64,000 nt of DNA, from positions 5,518,001-5,582,000 of the forward strand of contig OU862913.1 of the NCBI GenBank assembly GCA_917880885.1, written 5' to 3'. The stretch is from Limnephilus marmoratus (taxonomy: Eukaryota; Arthropoda; Insecta; Trichoptera; Limnephilidae). This document shows positions 54,001-58,409 of this stretch, one piece after another (the stretch's first letter is position 1; the number at the start of each line of letters is the position of its first letter). A model generated the notes under the pieces. That model was given only the letters and a program-made list of their open reading frames with translations, had not been told where the DNA came from and did not search any database. The position numbers were made by a program, and so were the translations under genes.

Positions 54001-56352
54001 GTTCCTCCCTGTTGAAATACCGACAACGAGTTTCCGGACACCATGTATATTATCTTTCTAAATCTGTTTTCTTTGTCGGCGTACTAATTTTGCAACCCGT
54101 AAAATAATTGACAATTTTATAGTCGTTCTTTAGCATAAAAAATAAGTACAAGTAAAGAATAGTAGTAAATGCCTCAAGTCCATTTGGTGCCTTTACAGTT
54201 TACAGGAGAAACAAAAAACTGTTTCTATGTAGTTAGCCATTATACAAAGGAGGGTGTCTGTGGGCTGTGGGCTGTGGGCGGGTGGCCTGGCTTTATTTTT
54301 TATACCAAATTAGAGTTTTTTTCCAAGATTAATGAAATTTTCCACGCGTCGTCGTTCAAAATAAGAGAATAAATACTTCATTGAAGAAGAAGGGAATACT
54401 AAAAACTTAAACGAAAAATAAAAAAAGAACAAGACACAGAAAAAACTTAAAGATAATGGTGGCAACTGGGACTCGAACCCAGGATATCTCCTCCAACTGA
54501 GACTGTTACTGTTTTAACCAATTCGGATTCTGAGACCTCTCATTTTGTAGTCATTTTTGTCAATCTCATATTTCAAATTTCGATAAAAACAACATTATCT
54601 TCAACTAATTTTTTCCCATATTATTGGAAGGTATCTTTCTGAATCGGAGACAATTTAAAAAAGGCAAGAAATAACAAACAAAAAAATGAAAATAACGTTC
54701 AAAAGATATTTGCAAAAACAGGTGCTCAATTTTAAAAAAAGTGGAAAAAACTAGTCCACATCATATTTATTGTAACTTTTAAAAATAATTTTAAATAAGT
54801 ATTTACATAATTCATCCAAAGAAACGTCATTATCTCAGTGACAAATCTTTTTTCACACTGTCTTCATTCAGAGGGGTAAATAGTTACTATAATATTTTAA
54901 AAAAAAAACAAGGAAAAGGAAGGTGGAGAAGTATGTGGCTATTAATCTGGTCACCAAACACGGCTAATAACATTTTAAGCACCGTTTCAATTCTGAATGG
55001 TGGTGTACACCACGGTGACAATCAAAGTATTTTCCACTTTGGAGAGCGCCGAAAATATGCTTAATATTATTTTTCATTAATTAATCGTGAAAAAACATAA
55101 ATTAATCAAATAAAATTTGGGATTCGAACCAGCGGCTTTTGGTTTGCTGGTCGAGAGCCTTATCCCTCGACCATGGAGGCCACCATAAAATGTTGAGATT
55201 AACGAACGTAACCAGTAAAAACTTGTATTTCTTATTTTAAATGAAAATTACAGAAACCGACTGAGGCTTACAAGGATGAAAGAATTTTGTTTTATGCTTT
55301 TGTGTATCACCAGTCATTTGATTGCACCTCTCGGATGAAAAAATGGAAACGGACTGCACCTTTCAAGGAAAACAAATTGCAGTTTTTCAACAAATTAGCA
55401 GTCGGGATTCTTGTGCGGTACTAAAATAAATATAATTATTCAATTCTGAATTGAAACCATTTGAAATCGACCTTTTCCGCTGTTCCTACAGAAAATATAG
55501 AAATTAAAAAAAAAAAAAAAAAAAATGATGCAAAACGTATTTTCATATAATTTTGAAATTTGTCCATTAATCTCCCAGTAGCCAGTCAGCCATCTTCCAA
55601 TACTCACACAAGTTCTTACAGATTTTTTTTCGTGAAGTATAATAAGGATTCGTGAATTGATTATTTGTAAATTTTCATTTCCAAAAAAAAAAGAAAATAA
55701 TCTTTATCTTTTTATAATATAATTTAACAAACAGTCAAAATGATGGATTGAAATCAAATTAGCAAAAAAAATTGTCGTTAAATGCCAATACGTATTTTGA
55801 ATAACAAAAAAATTTATAAAAAAATTTAATAAATTGAAATAAAATAAATAAGTTATTTATCAAACTGCATTTAAATACACCATGAAAGTGGGTTTACTTA
55901 AAGTGGGTAAACGCCATTAAAACTAGTTTTCTTAAGTAAAATTCGGATAGTCCTTAGGTATATAAATAGTTTCCAATTTTGCCACACAAAAAACTAGAAT
56001 GATATATTTATACGATATTTATTGCTGTCAAGTTTAATTTGCGGAACTTCATGTTTAATTTGCGGAATGGTATTCGATAATAGTATATAACAAAATAAAT
56101 TAACTAAAAACAGTTTAATTTAAATAAATTATGAATAATCTCTGCGGTGTAATTATTATTACGCGTGGCACTTTTTTCACCTTCCTACGGCACAATCAAG
56201 CAGTTTATAAAAAAAAAACAAATATTCTGATTTCGAATACCAATTGTACTTTCATTTATTTACTTAGTATGGAAAATATTCTTACCTTGCCTCTGGGCTC
56301 CCACTAAAGTTGCCGTAAAAACCATGAACACAATTTCTAAGAAATGTCGCAT
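17857..56352 (-). CDS. CLIP-domain serine protease homologue, three CLIP domains (whole gene, 13 exons found)
   Basis: This is a secreted, probably non-catalytic serine protease homologue of the kind that acts as a cofactor in insect haemolymph proteolytic cascades (melanisation, Toll activation); that role is inferred from the family. Exons in transcript order are 56286-56352, 53440-53537, 41712-41820, 41530-41633, 38885-38945, 38509-38612, 38315-38429, 37445-37593, 36935-36985, [one missing], 28253-28411, 22755-22851, 22025-22156 and 17857-18039. The domain order is signal peptide, CLIP1, CLIP2, CLIP3 (each with six Cys ending in CC), linker, protease-like domain. All introns I place are GT-AG and phases are consistent except across the missing exon. 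The catalytic Asp region reads YYNVAL (normally DIAL) and GDSGGPL reads WYHGGQL, so at least two triad residues are lost. The usual Arg/Lys activation site before IVGG is replaced by SN before IVYHG. The introns are packed with transposons. Confidence 0.85.
18322..18600 (+). mobile_element. hAT-like terminus, single end
   Basis: 'cagtggcgtggcgtgggttt' followed by a GC-rich then AT-rich stretch. The right end and duplication were not found. Confidence 0.4.
18604..19735 (-). mobile_element. LINE 3' half
   Basis: The tail is (taaa)n on the minus strand at 18604-18626, with about 500 bp of AT-rich 3' UTR. The reverse transcriptase C-terminus lies above it. It is 5'-truncated near 19735, where zinc-finger relic sequence resumes. 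It lies within the last intron of the host gene. Confidence 0.85.
19145..19729 (-). CDS. LINE reverse transcriptase C-terminal fragment
   Basis: Open frame of 194 residues. Key blocks are [45 protein letters not shown] and [19 protein letters not shown], the conserved region after the polymerase core in Jockey/CR1-like LINEs. The polymerase motif (FADD) is absent through 5' truncation. The same family occurs at 48320-49050, 3171-3803 and probably 61230-61560. Confidence 0.8.
   Translation of the reverse strand: MCYQYNNKWPIHRITMLGFILRLCKDFKNIHTFKLLYTTLVRSHLEYNSPIWNPFYKSHAKTIEKIQRKFLRSINFKLRIPADDINYDSLLQKMRLLSLKDRRILNDLIFLFKINNNWFDSPELVSLINYHVPSRTTRLKTPYYCNNTLSNAEQNSLIHLLHTLGNEFAHIDHAESLSSYKRCIRQNLSASTTT
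19736..20180 (+). repeat. zinc-finger-derived relic
   Basis: Two near-identical units, 'gcggtgaattaaaactacac' then 'tcagaacatgaaaa', at 19755 and 19857, resemble reverse-strand finger units (CSECSFNSP). It continues the sequence type seen at 11330-11720. Confidence 0.45.
20352..20402. repeat. perfect hairpin, arms ~22 bp
   Basis: 'aaatttaaaccatttcaaat' and its inverse 'atttgaaatggtttaaattt' are separated by about four bases. Confidence 0.8.
20930..21070 (-). mobile_element. probable LINE 3' end
   Basis: A 19-base T run followed by 'aagtttctttattca' suggests a minus-strand poly(A) tail. A stem 'gaccacca...tggtggtc' (21008-21045) lies in what would be the 3' UTR. There is no coding part. Confidence 0.4.
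21071..21985. other. no gene recognised
   Basis: Very AT-rich intronic sequence. The only structure is a short imperfect repeat 'ataaaatgataataaaat' at 21780-21825. Confidence 0.5.
22025..22156 (-). CDS. clip-SPH exon 13: protease-like domain before the Ser site
   Basis: Forty-four codons in phase 0, acceptor CAG and donor GTATGT. Motifs are VFQEECSRI and [15 protein letters not shown], which align with the Cys pair and the 'CAG....D-C' segment just before GDSGGP. The GWG segment normally between the previous exon and this one is not seen, either lost or on a small missed exon. Confidence 0.8.
22275..22355 (+). mobile_element. LINE tail fragment
   Basis: 'tcctgtgtggagctaatgta' plus an A run equals the 3' end of the LINE at 62045-62740. 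Confidence 0.5.
22370..22660 (-). repeat. dispersed repeat, second copy at 34375-34560
   Basis: The minus strand reads 'aacaatcacgccatttctcc' and then 'acaggggtgagcagg', which matches 'tatcaatcacgccgtttccc' and what follows at 34370. The match continues through 'ttgattcacttggtcgtg'. At 34375 the repeat precedes an RTE-like endonuclease, so it may be an RTE 5' region. Confidence 0.6.
22755..22851 (-). CDS. clip-SPH exon 12: protease-like domain, PACL segment
   Basis: One leading base plus 32 codons, acceptor TTTCAG and donor AAG|GTTAAA. It reads [15 protein letters not shown], the 'I-PACLP' block that follows the catalytic Asp. Its phase joins exon 11 (AGG CG|G GTG). The intron between exons 11 and 12 contains the 4.7-kb hAT insertion. 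Confidence 0.8.
23753..26131 (+). mobile_element. unclassified DNA transposon, 2379 bp, 8-bp target duplication
   Basis: Ends are TAGGGTGGATCG and (minus strand) TAGCGTGGTTCG, flanked by an exact duplication ATAAGCAT at 23745-23752 and 26132-26139. Longer imperfect inverted arms share 'gcggggtgcggaatagatgc' (left) and its partner at the right, then 'caagtactgccccaa' on both sides, so they reach about 130 bp. The duplication length suits hAT or P superfamilies. The internal protein is not recognised. Confidence 0.8.
24245..25560 (+). pseudogene. decayed protein of unknown family inside the unclassified transposon
   Basis: An ATG at 24245 opens a frame that shifts within 40 bases. The protein then runs through several frames: [56 protein letters not shown], a Cys cluster [30 protein letters not shown], then (24921-25410) [70 protein letters not shown]. 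At least four frameshifts or stops are present. I cannot assign a DDE/D triad or a hAT C-terminal domain. The position between the inverted arms suggests it is the transposase or an accessory protein. Confidence 0.6.
27030..27432 (+). repeat. SINE-A, complete copy with tRNA-like head
   Basis: The head 27030-27105 has an A-box-like 'tagtccagcgatacgg' and a B-box-like 'ggtcccgggatctaatcc'. A 'ttatttgattaatttgtg' spacer follows, then the common body and a 3' end 'gtgcggtattcatgt' with eight A. It is inserted in finger-derived relic sequence of the hAT: flanks 'actatgtacat' and 'atgtttgcagaataaaag' rejoin a relic pattern seen near 11610. Confidence 0.85.
28081..28252. other. intron sequence, no feature
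   Basis: Nothing assignable between the SINE head and host exon 11. Confidence 0.5.
28253..28411 (-). CDS. clip-SPH exon 11: protease-like domain with mutated catalytic Asp
   Basis: One leading base, 52 codons and two trailing bases. Motifs are [18 protein letters not shown] and [11 protein letters not shown]. In active proteases the last block is Y-DIAL-KL; here Asp is Asn. The leading phase needs an upstream exon ending with two extra bases, which exon 9 does not supply, so a His-region exon is missing. Confidence 0.8.
28665..29415 (+). mobile_element. Helitron-like element with polypurine core
   Basis: The 5' part has the 'gaaccgatttcgctaattct' block typical of insect Helitron-like ends. 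The end is 'gcaacgcatgccggga' then ccagctag (CTAG at 29408-29411, T-rich target). The core 29085-29330 is G-rich on the plus strand with degenerate ~25-bp units. No helicase is present, so it is non-autonomous. Confidence 0.7.
29415..29714 (+). mobile_element. Helitron-like 5' fragment
   Basis: 'attataaatgcaaaagtgcg' and then 'cctaaaccactaaaccgatt' is a second type of Helitron-like 5' region, directly abutting the previous element. Confidence 0.5.
29715..30189 (+). mobile_element. Helitron-like element with polypurine core
   Basis: Begins near 'tctatctatacaaatataaa', followed by 'gaatcgccgaaatgtatg' and 'acttccgaacgactgcacca'. It ends 'gcatgccgggtaccagctag'. The core 29940-30130 is G-rich. 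It is the same family as 58410-58886. Confidence 0.75.
30190..30832. other. unassigned sequence with one perfect hairpin
   Basis: A third Helitron-like start may lie at 30225-30345 ('attataattgcattataaaa', 'ctactgaatggattttattg'). A perfect 23-bp inverted repeat with a 4-base loop occupies 30545-30594 ('cctaggaaccggaattataa' arm start). Confidence 0.45.
30833..31400 (-). mobile_element. Helitron-like element, minus strand
   Basis: It starts 'actagctgacccggcaatgc' (the 3' end in inverse) and reaches the 5' region 'aggtaaagccgttcagaagt', 'tatgcgcgtacatacattta'. The core 31020-31205 is C-rich on the plus strand. One of several members of the family. Confidence 0.7.
31400..31505 (+). repeat. (tatagat)n / (gata)n simple repeat
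   Basis: Degenerate TATAGAT and GATA units next to the Helitron 5' end. Confidence 0.8.
31623..32338 (+). mobile_element. mariner-like transposon with internal deletion, 716 bp
   Basis: Inverted ends of about 31 bp (YAGGGTTTTCCAATAAGAGG... and its inverse) are flanked by TA at both sides. The interior is almost entirely the shortened transposase gene. Terminal arms are essentially undecayed, suggesting fairly recent activity. Confidence 0.88.
31736..32236 (+). CDS. internally deleted mariner transposase
   Basis: A 166-residue open frame. Residues 1-20 ([20 protein letters not shown]) match the helix-turn-helix start of mariner-type transposases. From about residue 28 the sequence jumps to the catalytic core: [11 protein letters not shown] (second catalytic Asp) and [13 protein letters not shown] (third acidic residue), then the C-terminal GGHLPDVIF. 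Full-length relatives are about 340 residues, so roughly half is missing, including most of the DNA-binding region and the first catalytic Asp. The deletion is in frame. The protein should be inactive as a transposase. Confidence 0.85.
   Translation: MERYTLQQRIEIIKIHCENEAGATVTVNGLRYREMINDFLWPELDGIDLDNVYFQQDGATCHTSNETIDLLREKFPDRVIFRRGDHNWPPRSCDLTPCDFFLWGHVKEKVYANSPASIQDLKDGIREAIEDIGQPLCDLVMENFMKRIWSCKRGRGGHLPDVIFHY
32345..33850 (-). mobile_element. LINE fragment
   Basis: The minus strand carries disrupted frames: near 33700 an ORF1-like coil ([19 protein letters not shown]), near 33270-33180 [20 protein letters not shown], then [18 protein letters not shown] and a C-terminal QAPFTFN block near 32760. 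Order and content fit a CR1/Jockey-type LINE with a large central deletion. Confidence 0.6.
33990..34345. other. possible solo LTR or promoter-like repeat
   Basis: 'gccgagctcgttctgtcagc', 'gacagcgagcattcagatct' after a TATA-rich stretch and before AATAAA-like motifs has the look of an insect LTR. No duplication or partner was seen. Confidence 0.25.
34375..34565 (+). repeat. dispersed repeat, inverse copy at 22370-22660
   Basis: 'tatcaatcacgccgtttccc' and following sequence are shared with the inverse copy. Its position before an RTE-like endonuclease suggests a LINE 5' region. Confidence 0.55.
34640..36330 (+). pseudogene. RTE-type LINE remnant, endonuclease region
   Basis: Broken frames start [19 protein letters not shown], the N-terminal motif of RTE apurinic-like endonucleases. 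They continue [23 protein letters not shown] and the [10 protein letters not shown] block. A later stretch resembles the linker into the reverse transcriptase ([17 protein letters not shown]). No polymerase core is present before it ends near 36330. Confidence 0.75.
36340..36930. other. no gene recognised
   Basis: AT-rich intron. This and 28420-28660 are the main non-transposon stretches where the missing His exon might lie, but I see no candidate. Confidence 0.4.
36935..36985 (-). CDS. clip-SPH exon 9: protease-like domain beta strand
   Basis: Seventeen codons flanked by CAG and GTAAGT in phase 0. It reads [17 protein letters not shown], matching the 'ALIGY...I-W-CGG' strand of the family. 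The Cys expected after Trp is not seen; the next exon was not found. The short size makes this exon less certain than its neighbours. Confidence 0.6.
37130..37258 (-). repeat. SINE-A fragment
   Basis: From 'catctggagccagtga' to 'gctattcagatct', a truncated minus-strand body, in the intron between exons 9 and 8. Confidence 0.7.
37445..37593 (-). CDS. clip-SPH exon 8: linker and start of the protease-like domain
   Basis: Two leading bases plus 49 codons. It contains [18 protein letters not shown], which aligns with the IVGG...GEFPWM start of chymotrypsin-fold domains. The residue before Ile is Asn, not Arg or Lys, so canonical trypsin-like zymogen activation is not expected here. The donor is GTAAGT. 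Confidence 0.75.
37600..38300. other. intron sequence, no feature
   Basis: AT-rich, nothing assignable. Confidence 0.5.
38315..38429 (-). CDS. clip-SPH exon 7: CLIP3, second half, and linker
   Basis: Thirty-eight codons plus one base, acceptor TATAG|AGA and donor GTGAGT. It reads [19 protein letters not shown], completing CLIP3. A basic, Pro-containing linker ([19 protein letters not shown]) leads to the protease-like domain. The last segment resembles the 'KC-EY' region before the catalytic domain in snake-type proteases. Confidence 0.8.
38509..38612 (-). CDS. clip-SPH exon 6: CLIP3, first half
   Basis: Thirty-four codons after two leading bases. Motifs are [17 protein letters not shown] and a terminal LPQ. 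It is nearly the same exon as exon 4, aligned without gaps over 104 nt. This supports a recent exon-pair duplication that added one CLIP domain. Confidence 0.85.
38885..38945 (-). CDS. clip-SPH exon 5: CLIP2, second half
   Basis: Twenty codons plus one base. It reads [15 protein letters not shown], which completes CLIP2 with Cys 4 to 6. The linker after CC is much shorter than in exon 3. The acceptor is preceded by a long pyrimidine run (poly-A on the plus strand, 38949-38958). Confidence 0.8.
39000..39880 (-). mobile_element. hAT-type element fragment, same family as 23268-27993
   Basis: The right end, read on the minus strand, is CAGGGGCGGGAAACCTTTTG with a 'ccgcggaccgc' block, matching the end at 27993. 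Finger-derived relics are at 39540-39740 ('cattttcgtgttttgattgt', 'tagttttaattcaac'). A clear left end and duplication were not found. Confidence 0.6.
40030..40600. other. GC-rich region with nested inverted repeats
   Basis: An exact inverted pair GGAGAGGGGGTCA / TGACCCCCTCTCC lies at 40292-40304 and 40399-40411. A weaker outer pair links 'cgttcacacctgagcgcttt' (40178) with the inverse of 'aagcgctcgcgg' near 40465. No convincing ORF. Probably an unclassified MITE or foldback element. Confidence 0.5.
40795..41315 (+). mobile_element. Helitron-like element
   Basis: Starts 'tctgtaaatataaatgaatc' and ends 'gcaacgcatgccgggaaccg...cagctag'. The purine-rich core is short (41170-41250). Confidence 0.65.
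41530..41633 (-). CDS. clip-SPH exon 4: CLIP2, first half
   Basis: Thirty-four codons after two leading bases. Motifs are [17 protein letters not shown] and a terminal FPQ. It has the same length (104 nt), phases and much of the sequence of exon 6, including intron sequence beyond the acceptor (gttacacaacaca in both), so the two are duplicates. The acceptor is GAAG rather than CAG. Confidence 0.85.
41712..41820 (-). CDS. clip-SPH exon 3: CLIP1, second half, and linker
   Basis: Thirty-six codons plus one base, acceptor CAG|GTG and donor AAG|GTACC. It reads [15 protein letters not shown], giving Cys 4 to 6 of CLIP1, followed by a linker of about 20 residues with one extra Cys. It ends with a G that pairs with GT of exon 4 to make Gly. 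Confidence 0.85.
41830..42330. other. intron sequence, no feature
   Basis: The segment 42117-42250 is GC-richer ('gttggttaccgaatatatcg', 'ggggtggcggtaacc') but unassigned. Confidence 0.4.
43022..43285. repeat. palindrome, arms ~90 bp, around a SINE-B piece
   Basis: The left arm (to 'gaagacaatataagcgaaag') and right arm ('ctttcgcttatattgccttc' to 'aaaataaaaataaaaatat') are inverse copies. The centre carries 'cccagcggtgtcaatatctt', shared with SINE-B. Confidence 0.8.
43499..43652 (+). repeat. SINE-B, tRNA-derived, ~150 bp
   Basis: The head has A box 'tggcgcagtggttagcgcg' and B box 'gggttcatgtccc'. The body 'aatatctttttctgattttt' ends 'cttcgtttaattaaatatta'. The same body and tail occur in truncated form at 43150-43250. 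Confidence 0.75.
43935..45158 (+). mobile_element. Helitron-like element with a giant hexanucleotide array
   Basis: Starts near 'ctcgtgtcacggtgtttgtt' followed by 'cgaaacggctggaccaattt'. It ends 'gttcgccggatcagctag' (CTAG 45151-45154). The usual polypurine core is replaced by (GGGAGA)n. The minus-strand relative is 56826-57500. Confidence 0.75.
44207..45044 (+). repeat. (GGGAGA)n microsatellite, about 140 perfect units
   Basis: 838 bp of GGGAGA with no visible interruption. Long ORFs on both strands (Arg-Gly and Ser-Pro repeats) are a consequence of the repeat, not genes. Length in an assembly may be inaccurate. Confidence 0.97.
45165..45679 (+). mobile_element. mariner-type MITE, 515 bp
   Basis: Ends AATCCCTAAAAAGAGCGTTA and its inverse are followed by 'ggggtgggccataaaca' on both sides. 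Near 45430-45530 a transposase C-terminus remains: [24 protein letters not shown]. An 87-bp segment is tandemly repeated about twice (45232-45415, 'ctagcggggatactaaacgg'). Confidence 0.75.
45680..46649. other. no gene recognised
   Basis: AT-rich intron with one transposon-like end at 46078 ('caataggccacttgcatcac'). Confidence 0.4.
46650..47845 (-). mobile_element. LINE 3' half
   Basis: Poly(A) on the minus strand at 46650-46674. The reverse transcriptase C-terminal region lies in two open pieces, 47408-47716 ([36 protein letters not shown]) and 47087-47335 ([20 protein letters not shown]). The same family as 49814-51300. Confidence 0.8.
48310..49033 (+). mobile_element. LINE reverse transcriptase fragment
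   Basis: Begins at the catalytic motif LFADDLKMF (48337) and continues [53 protein letters not shown]. One frameshift lies near 48703, then [27 protein letters not shown]. It belongs to the family of 19145-19729. It is 5'-truncated and 3'-truncated, fused to another LINE. Confidence 0.8.
49034..49455 (+). mobile_element. second LINE C-terminal fragment (L2/CR1-like)
   Basis: The frame [15 protein letters not shown] runs into [50 protein letters not shown] and a stop at 49371. This is the 'HWLPV..RI.FKL...AP.YL...LWN.LP' C-terminus. The tail is A-rich at 49440-49453. Confidence 0.8.
49814..51300 (-). mobile_element. LINE, 5'-truncated, poly(A) tailed
   Basis: The minus-strand poly(A) is 49815-49835 (T run of 21 on the plus strand). 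The element carries a 432-codon uninterrupted reverse transcriptase piece and ends at a 5' truncation near 51300. The open frame and clean tail suggest a young insertion. Confidence 0.88.
49978..51276 (-). CDS. LINE reverse transcriptase, N-terminally truncated
   Basis: 432 residues. It begins in the finger region ([17 protein letters not shown]), then the palm: [16 protein letters not shown] (first catalytic Asp), [20 protein letters not shown], and FADDTVLLF, the FADD box. The C-terminal [29 protein letters not shown] and [17 protein letters not shown] blocks follow. It lacks the endonuclease and the start of the polymerase, so it cannot be autonomous. Clade is Jockey/CR1-like; the exact family was not determined. 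Confidence 0.9.
   Translation of the reverse strand: METVMKKQIVQFLEQNKLLSPSQYGFRENLSTNDAIENLTSMAIKNIDDGKKCLALFVDLQKAFDTIDHKILLTKLKKIGMAESTMNLLESYITGREQQVQIGKQKSKLLSLNYGVPQGSVLGPILFIIYINDLTNLTIKGNIISFADDTVLLFQEENWTDTFKEAEKGLSALQNWLQINSLTLNISKTKYITFSMNSRGQPIKSLELKLHECHGNNTQCYCPVIEKTQNIKYLGVIIDENLRWDLHIKGITEKLTSLIYFFKNLRNVLNKKDMKKVYYALCHSRIEYGIIGWGSATQTYLQNLNTIQKGIIKTILKVPIRTPSIEIFNNFDVPNVQQIYAKNILLKLFKNNESSTRPCMHNTRSNKNDIKNIPSYKTTFGQRNYTYFATKLHNILPQDIKLIKNPIEYKSRIKIWLKEVNEKTLAKTLKTT
51296..51402 (+). mobile_element. LINE 3' tail
   Basis: 'tgtacagcgcccttgaggtg' and 'ggcgctttataaatt' followed by (att)n is the standard 3' end of L2-like LINEs. It could be the tail of the family whose C-terminus is at 49034-49371, separated by the insertion of 49814-51300. 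Confidence 0.6.
51410..51925 (+). mobile_element. LINE 3'-end fragment
   Basis: The frame reads [19 protein letters not shown], a LINE C-terminus, then 3' UTR and 'aagcccaatagggcgtcaat' with (aaat)n, like the tail at 3765-3803. Confidence 0.7.
51926..52299. other. no gene recognised
   Basis: Intron sequence without assignable content. Confidence 0.5.
52300..53370 (+). repeat. 79-bp minisatellite, about 12 units, higher-order structure
   Basis: 'ggctcggtttgtaataacac' recurs at 52332, 52410, 52489 and every ~79 bp to about 53121, and once more at 53341. A three-unit block (about 237 bp, 52560-52796) is repeated almost exactly at 52797-53033. A ~140-bp insertion with a poly(A)-like end (53160-53303) interrupts the last units. 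Confidence 0.93.
53160..53303 (+). mobile_element. short poly(A)-tailed insertion in the minisatellite
   Basis: Non-satellite sequence ('atgcatgcatgttgcatg') ends in an A-rich run (53270-53301), directly followed by satellite sequence. It looks like a retroposed fragment. Confidence 0.5.
53440..53537 (-). CDS. clip-SPH exon 2: CLIP1, first half
   Basis: Thirty-two codons plus two leading bases, with acceptor TTGCAG and donor GTGAGT. The exon carries the first three CLIP cysteines in the spacing DLC, GVC, LDC, and ends KPPQ. The next exon, 11.6 kb downstream in the transcript, begins VCTS and supplies the other three cysteines. It lies close to a 79-bp minisatellite in the same intron. Confidence 0.85.
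53740..53945 (-). mobile_element. LINE C-terminal fragment
   Basis: The minus frame [41 protein letters not shown] parallels the plus-strand copy at 62495-62665 (VDICHMRTGRFFDSFL, RLWNVLP). Located in intron 1 of the host gene. Confidence 0.7.
54456..54545 (-). repeat. tRNA-like SINE head
   Basis: The minus strand has 'ctgggttcgagtcccagttg', a good B box with an acceptor-like stem, and an A-box-like 'gaattggttaaaacagt' 40 bp upstream. An A-rich stretch (54410-54450) lies beyond its 3' side. Confidence 0.5.
54905..55195 (-). repeat. SINE-A copy with tRNA-like head
   Basis: The body ('tctggtcaccaaacacggct', 'tttcaattctgaatggtggt') is followed by 'acataaattaatcaaataaa' and the head, which on the minus strand has A box 'tggtcgagggataaggc' and B box 'ctggttcgaatccc'. 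It lacks the 3' end of the body. Confidence 0.8.
55196..56285. other. intron 1, no gene recognised
   Basis: AT-rich. A short 'gattcttgtgcggtact' at 55395-55411 resembles the SINE-A 3' end. Confidence 0.5.
56286..56352 (-). CDS. clip-SPH exon 1: signal peptide
   Basis: The exon encodes Met plus 21 residues: a hydrophobic core ([15 protein letters not shown]) ending in a small-residue AQ site, a typical signal peptide. The donor is CAAG|GTAAG, and one leftover G joins GA of exon 2 to make Gly. The start was chosen because it is the only ATG that gives a signal peptide in phase with the first CLIP domain. I could not place the 5' UTR or the transcription start. Confidence 0.8.
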
Positions 56353-56825
56353 TTTGAAAATAATTTTGCAACACTAAATTTATTAAAAAAAAAAATCTTG
56401 TTAGTACCACTCCAAGAGTTGAAGTCGAACTGCGATTCAATGAGATTCTTTCACATTTAAATCAGTATATTGTATTTGCACTCGGAGTCACACAAAAGCT
56501 AACAATTTTGTCTATCGTGAGTAAATTATTTGTGAATAACTCTCTTAACCCTCTGGATGCCAGTTATTTTTTGCAAAAAGAAAGTGCTCCACTTTTTGGG
56601 AAATAATTTTCCTAAAGGCCTGCCACCTTTGGGGAAGCTGTATGGAAGGCATTTTTTATTGATTAATCAATGTTAGTGGGATACGCGATATCCGTGAACG
56701 ATGATCGTTATTATTCAGAAAACATAAATCGAAGGCAAATGAAAGATATGCCAAACCGAATTTTCAAAACATACGCAGGACGACATGCAACATTTTATAA
56801 ACAGCACAAAAGAATTATCAATAAC
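56353..56825. other. 5' flank of the clip-SPH gene
   Basis: The 5' UTR and promoter should lie here. I see no convincing TATA box or initiator placement. The region includes a poly-A run at 56384-56394 and is otherwise unremarkable. Confidence 0.35.
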
Positions 56826-57500
56826 TAGCTGACCCAACAAACGTTGTTCTGCCATATAAATTATTTCTAGTGAATATTTTGGTTGTAAAACAAAAAAATA
56901 ACGAATGTATCGTAAGTGTGTGGGGATGGGATCTATGACAGAAAGAGGAATAGAGCGCTGTAGACGATTACCGCCGGTAAAAACAAAAAACATCAACTAA
57001 AGGAGGAAAATGAAATAAAGATAATGAGTTTGAATTTCGAAGAGCAATTGAGTGTACGATATTTTTTATCAGTCCGTCTTTAGCCAACGTCTTCTCGTGA
57101 ATGTCTTGCGCATGTGCTGATGAAAGTTCGATGAGTCCGACGTAACGCCATCTGTCATTCAACAACATAAATAATTTCGTTCTGTTTGAAATACGAAAGA
57201 CGGTTACATTTGTTCATACAAAAATACTAAAATCGCGATTAAAAAATGGGAGGGTGGGGGTAGGAGATTAAAAATTTGGTATTATAGATATTTTTTGATG
57301 CCAAATAAAAAAAAATTGTCAAAAAATAGATTTTTTTCTGGGTATGGACACCCTAATCACCTAGCGAAATGAAATAAACTTTGAAACGTATTATCATACC
57401 TACCAAATATACATACAAAATTTGATAAAAATCGGTCAAGCCGTTTCGGAGGAGTGCGACCACAAACACCGTGACACGAGATTTTTATAGTTAAGATAAT
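56826..57500 (-). mobile_element. Helitron-like element, minus strand
   Basis: The 3' end in inverse, 'ctagctgacccaacaaacgt', lies at 56826. The 5' region in inverse, 'ccgaaacggcttgaccg...', with 'gtgacacgag', lies at 57420-57482. The 5' region matches that of 43935-45158. Confidence 0.65.
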
Positions 57501-57741
57501 ATTCGATTCCTGACGGAACAAATGTTAAACTTAATCAAGAAGAACTTGTATCTGGAAGCCGAATAAACTTTCTTAAAAAAAACAATATAAAGATTTATAA
57601 AATCAAAAGAAATTCCAGATTGAAAAAGTTTTTGTTTCGGTGATTCAATTCCACGATCTTATAATGCAGTGCGATCTTTCAAAAACACATGGATAGTGTC
57701 GATGGTGTTCCCCATTCCTTTATTATTATTGTGGTAAAGGT

Positions 57742-58098
57742 TTGAATCTTCAATCTATTATTGTGTTATCACAAAACGAGCAAGTACCGGAAATAATAAC
57801 CGTAACAATAGAATTTCCGAAAAGTAAAAAATATTCAGATTTTATTTTCAGATTTAATGGAATAATAACTTTTGTGAAAAGGCCATCACACAGTTGTGAT
57901 TCTTCGGAAAGTAAATATACGAAAAGGAGCTCACTATTTCAACACTCTCGGTCCATTGAAACTATTGGTCTTTCAGAAGGCGTCGCCCTTAATTTATTAC
58001 GTAAGAGGAATCCTCCAAGGAAAAAAATGTGTAAAAACTTGTGTAGTAATTATCAGAACCAATTGAAAAACACGCAAGTGTTCTTCTTTTCATTTTAA
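57742..58098 (+). other. short ORF of unknown status
   Basis: 118 codons, of which the first resembles no known start context. The composition is Ser/Lys/Asn-rich and I recognise no domain. It sits between two Helitron-like elements. It may be chance or a fragment of a transposon gene. Confidence 0.2.
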
Positions 58099-58409
58099 TT
58101 TTACTTTAATTACATAATAATATATTTCACATTTACATGTGCTGTGTACACACACGCAATAGAGAAATAAAAAGATTTGCAAAACGTGGCGTCATGACTA
58201 AAACAAAATCGATACAAAAATATATAAAAATGCAATACAGCACACATTAAGGGTGTAAATTAGAAAAATGTAATAGAGAAGCATGAAAGTGTGGAAAGAG
58301 AAAAATACATAATATTTAAATCTAGAGGCGGGAGGTGGAAGTTTATTTCAACCACGCAACTGTATTACGCTTTTTTTGTAAAATAATACATAAATAACCT
58401 TCCACATCT

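Noticed and set aside
57742..58098. 118-codon ORF as a possible gene
   Set aside because: No domain, no homologous block that I recognise and no splice or promoter context; left only as a low-confidence entry.
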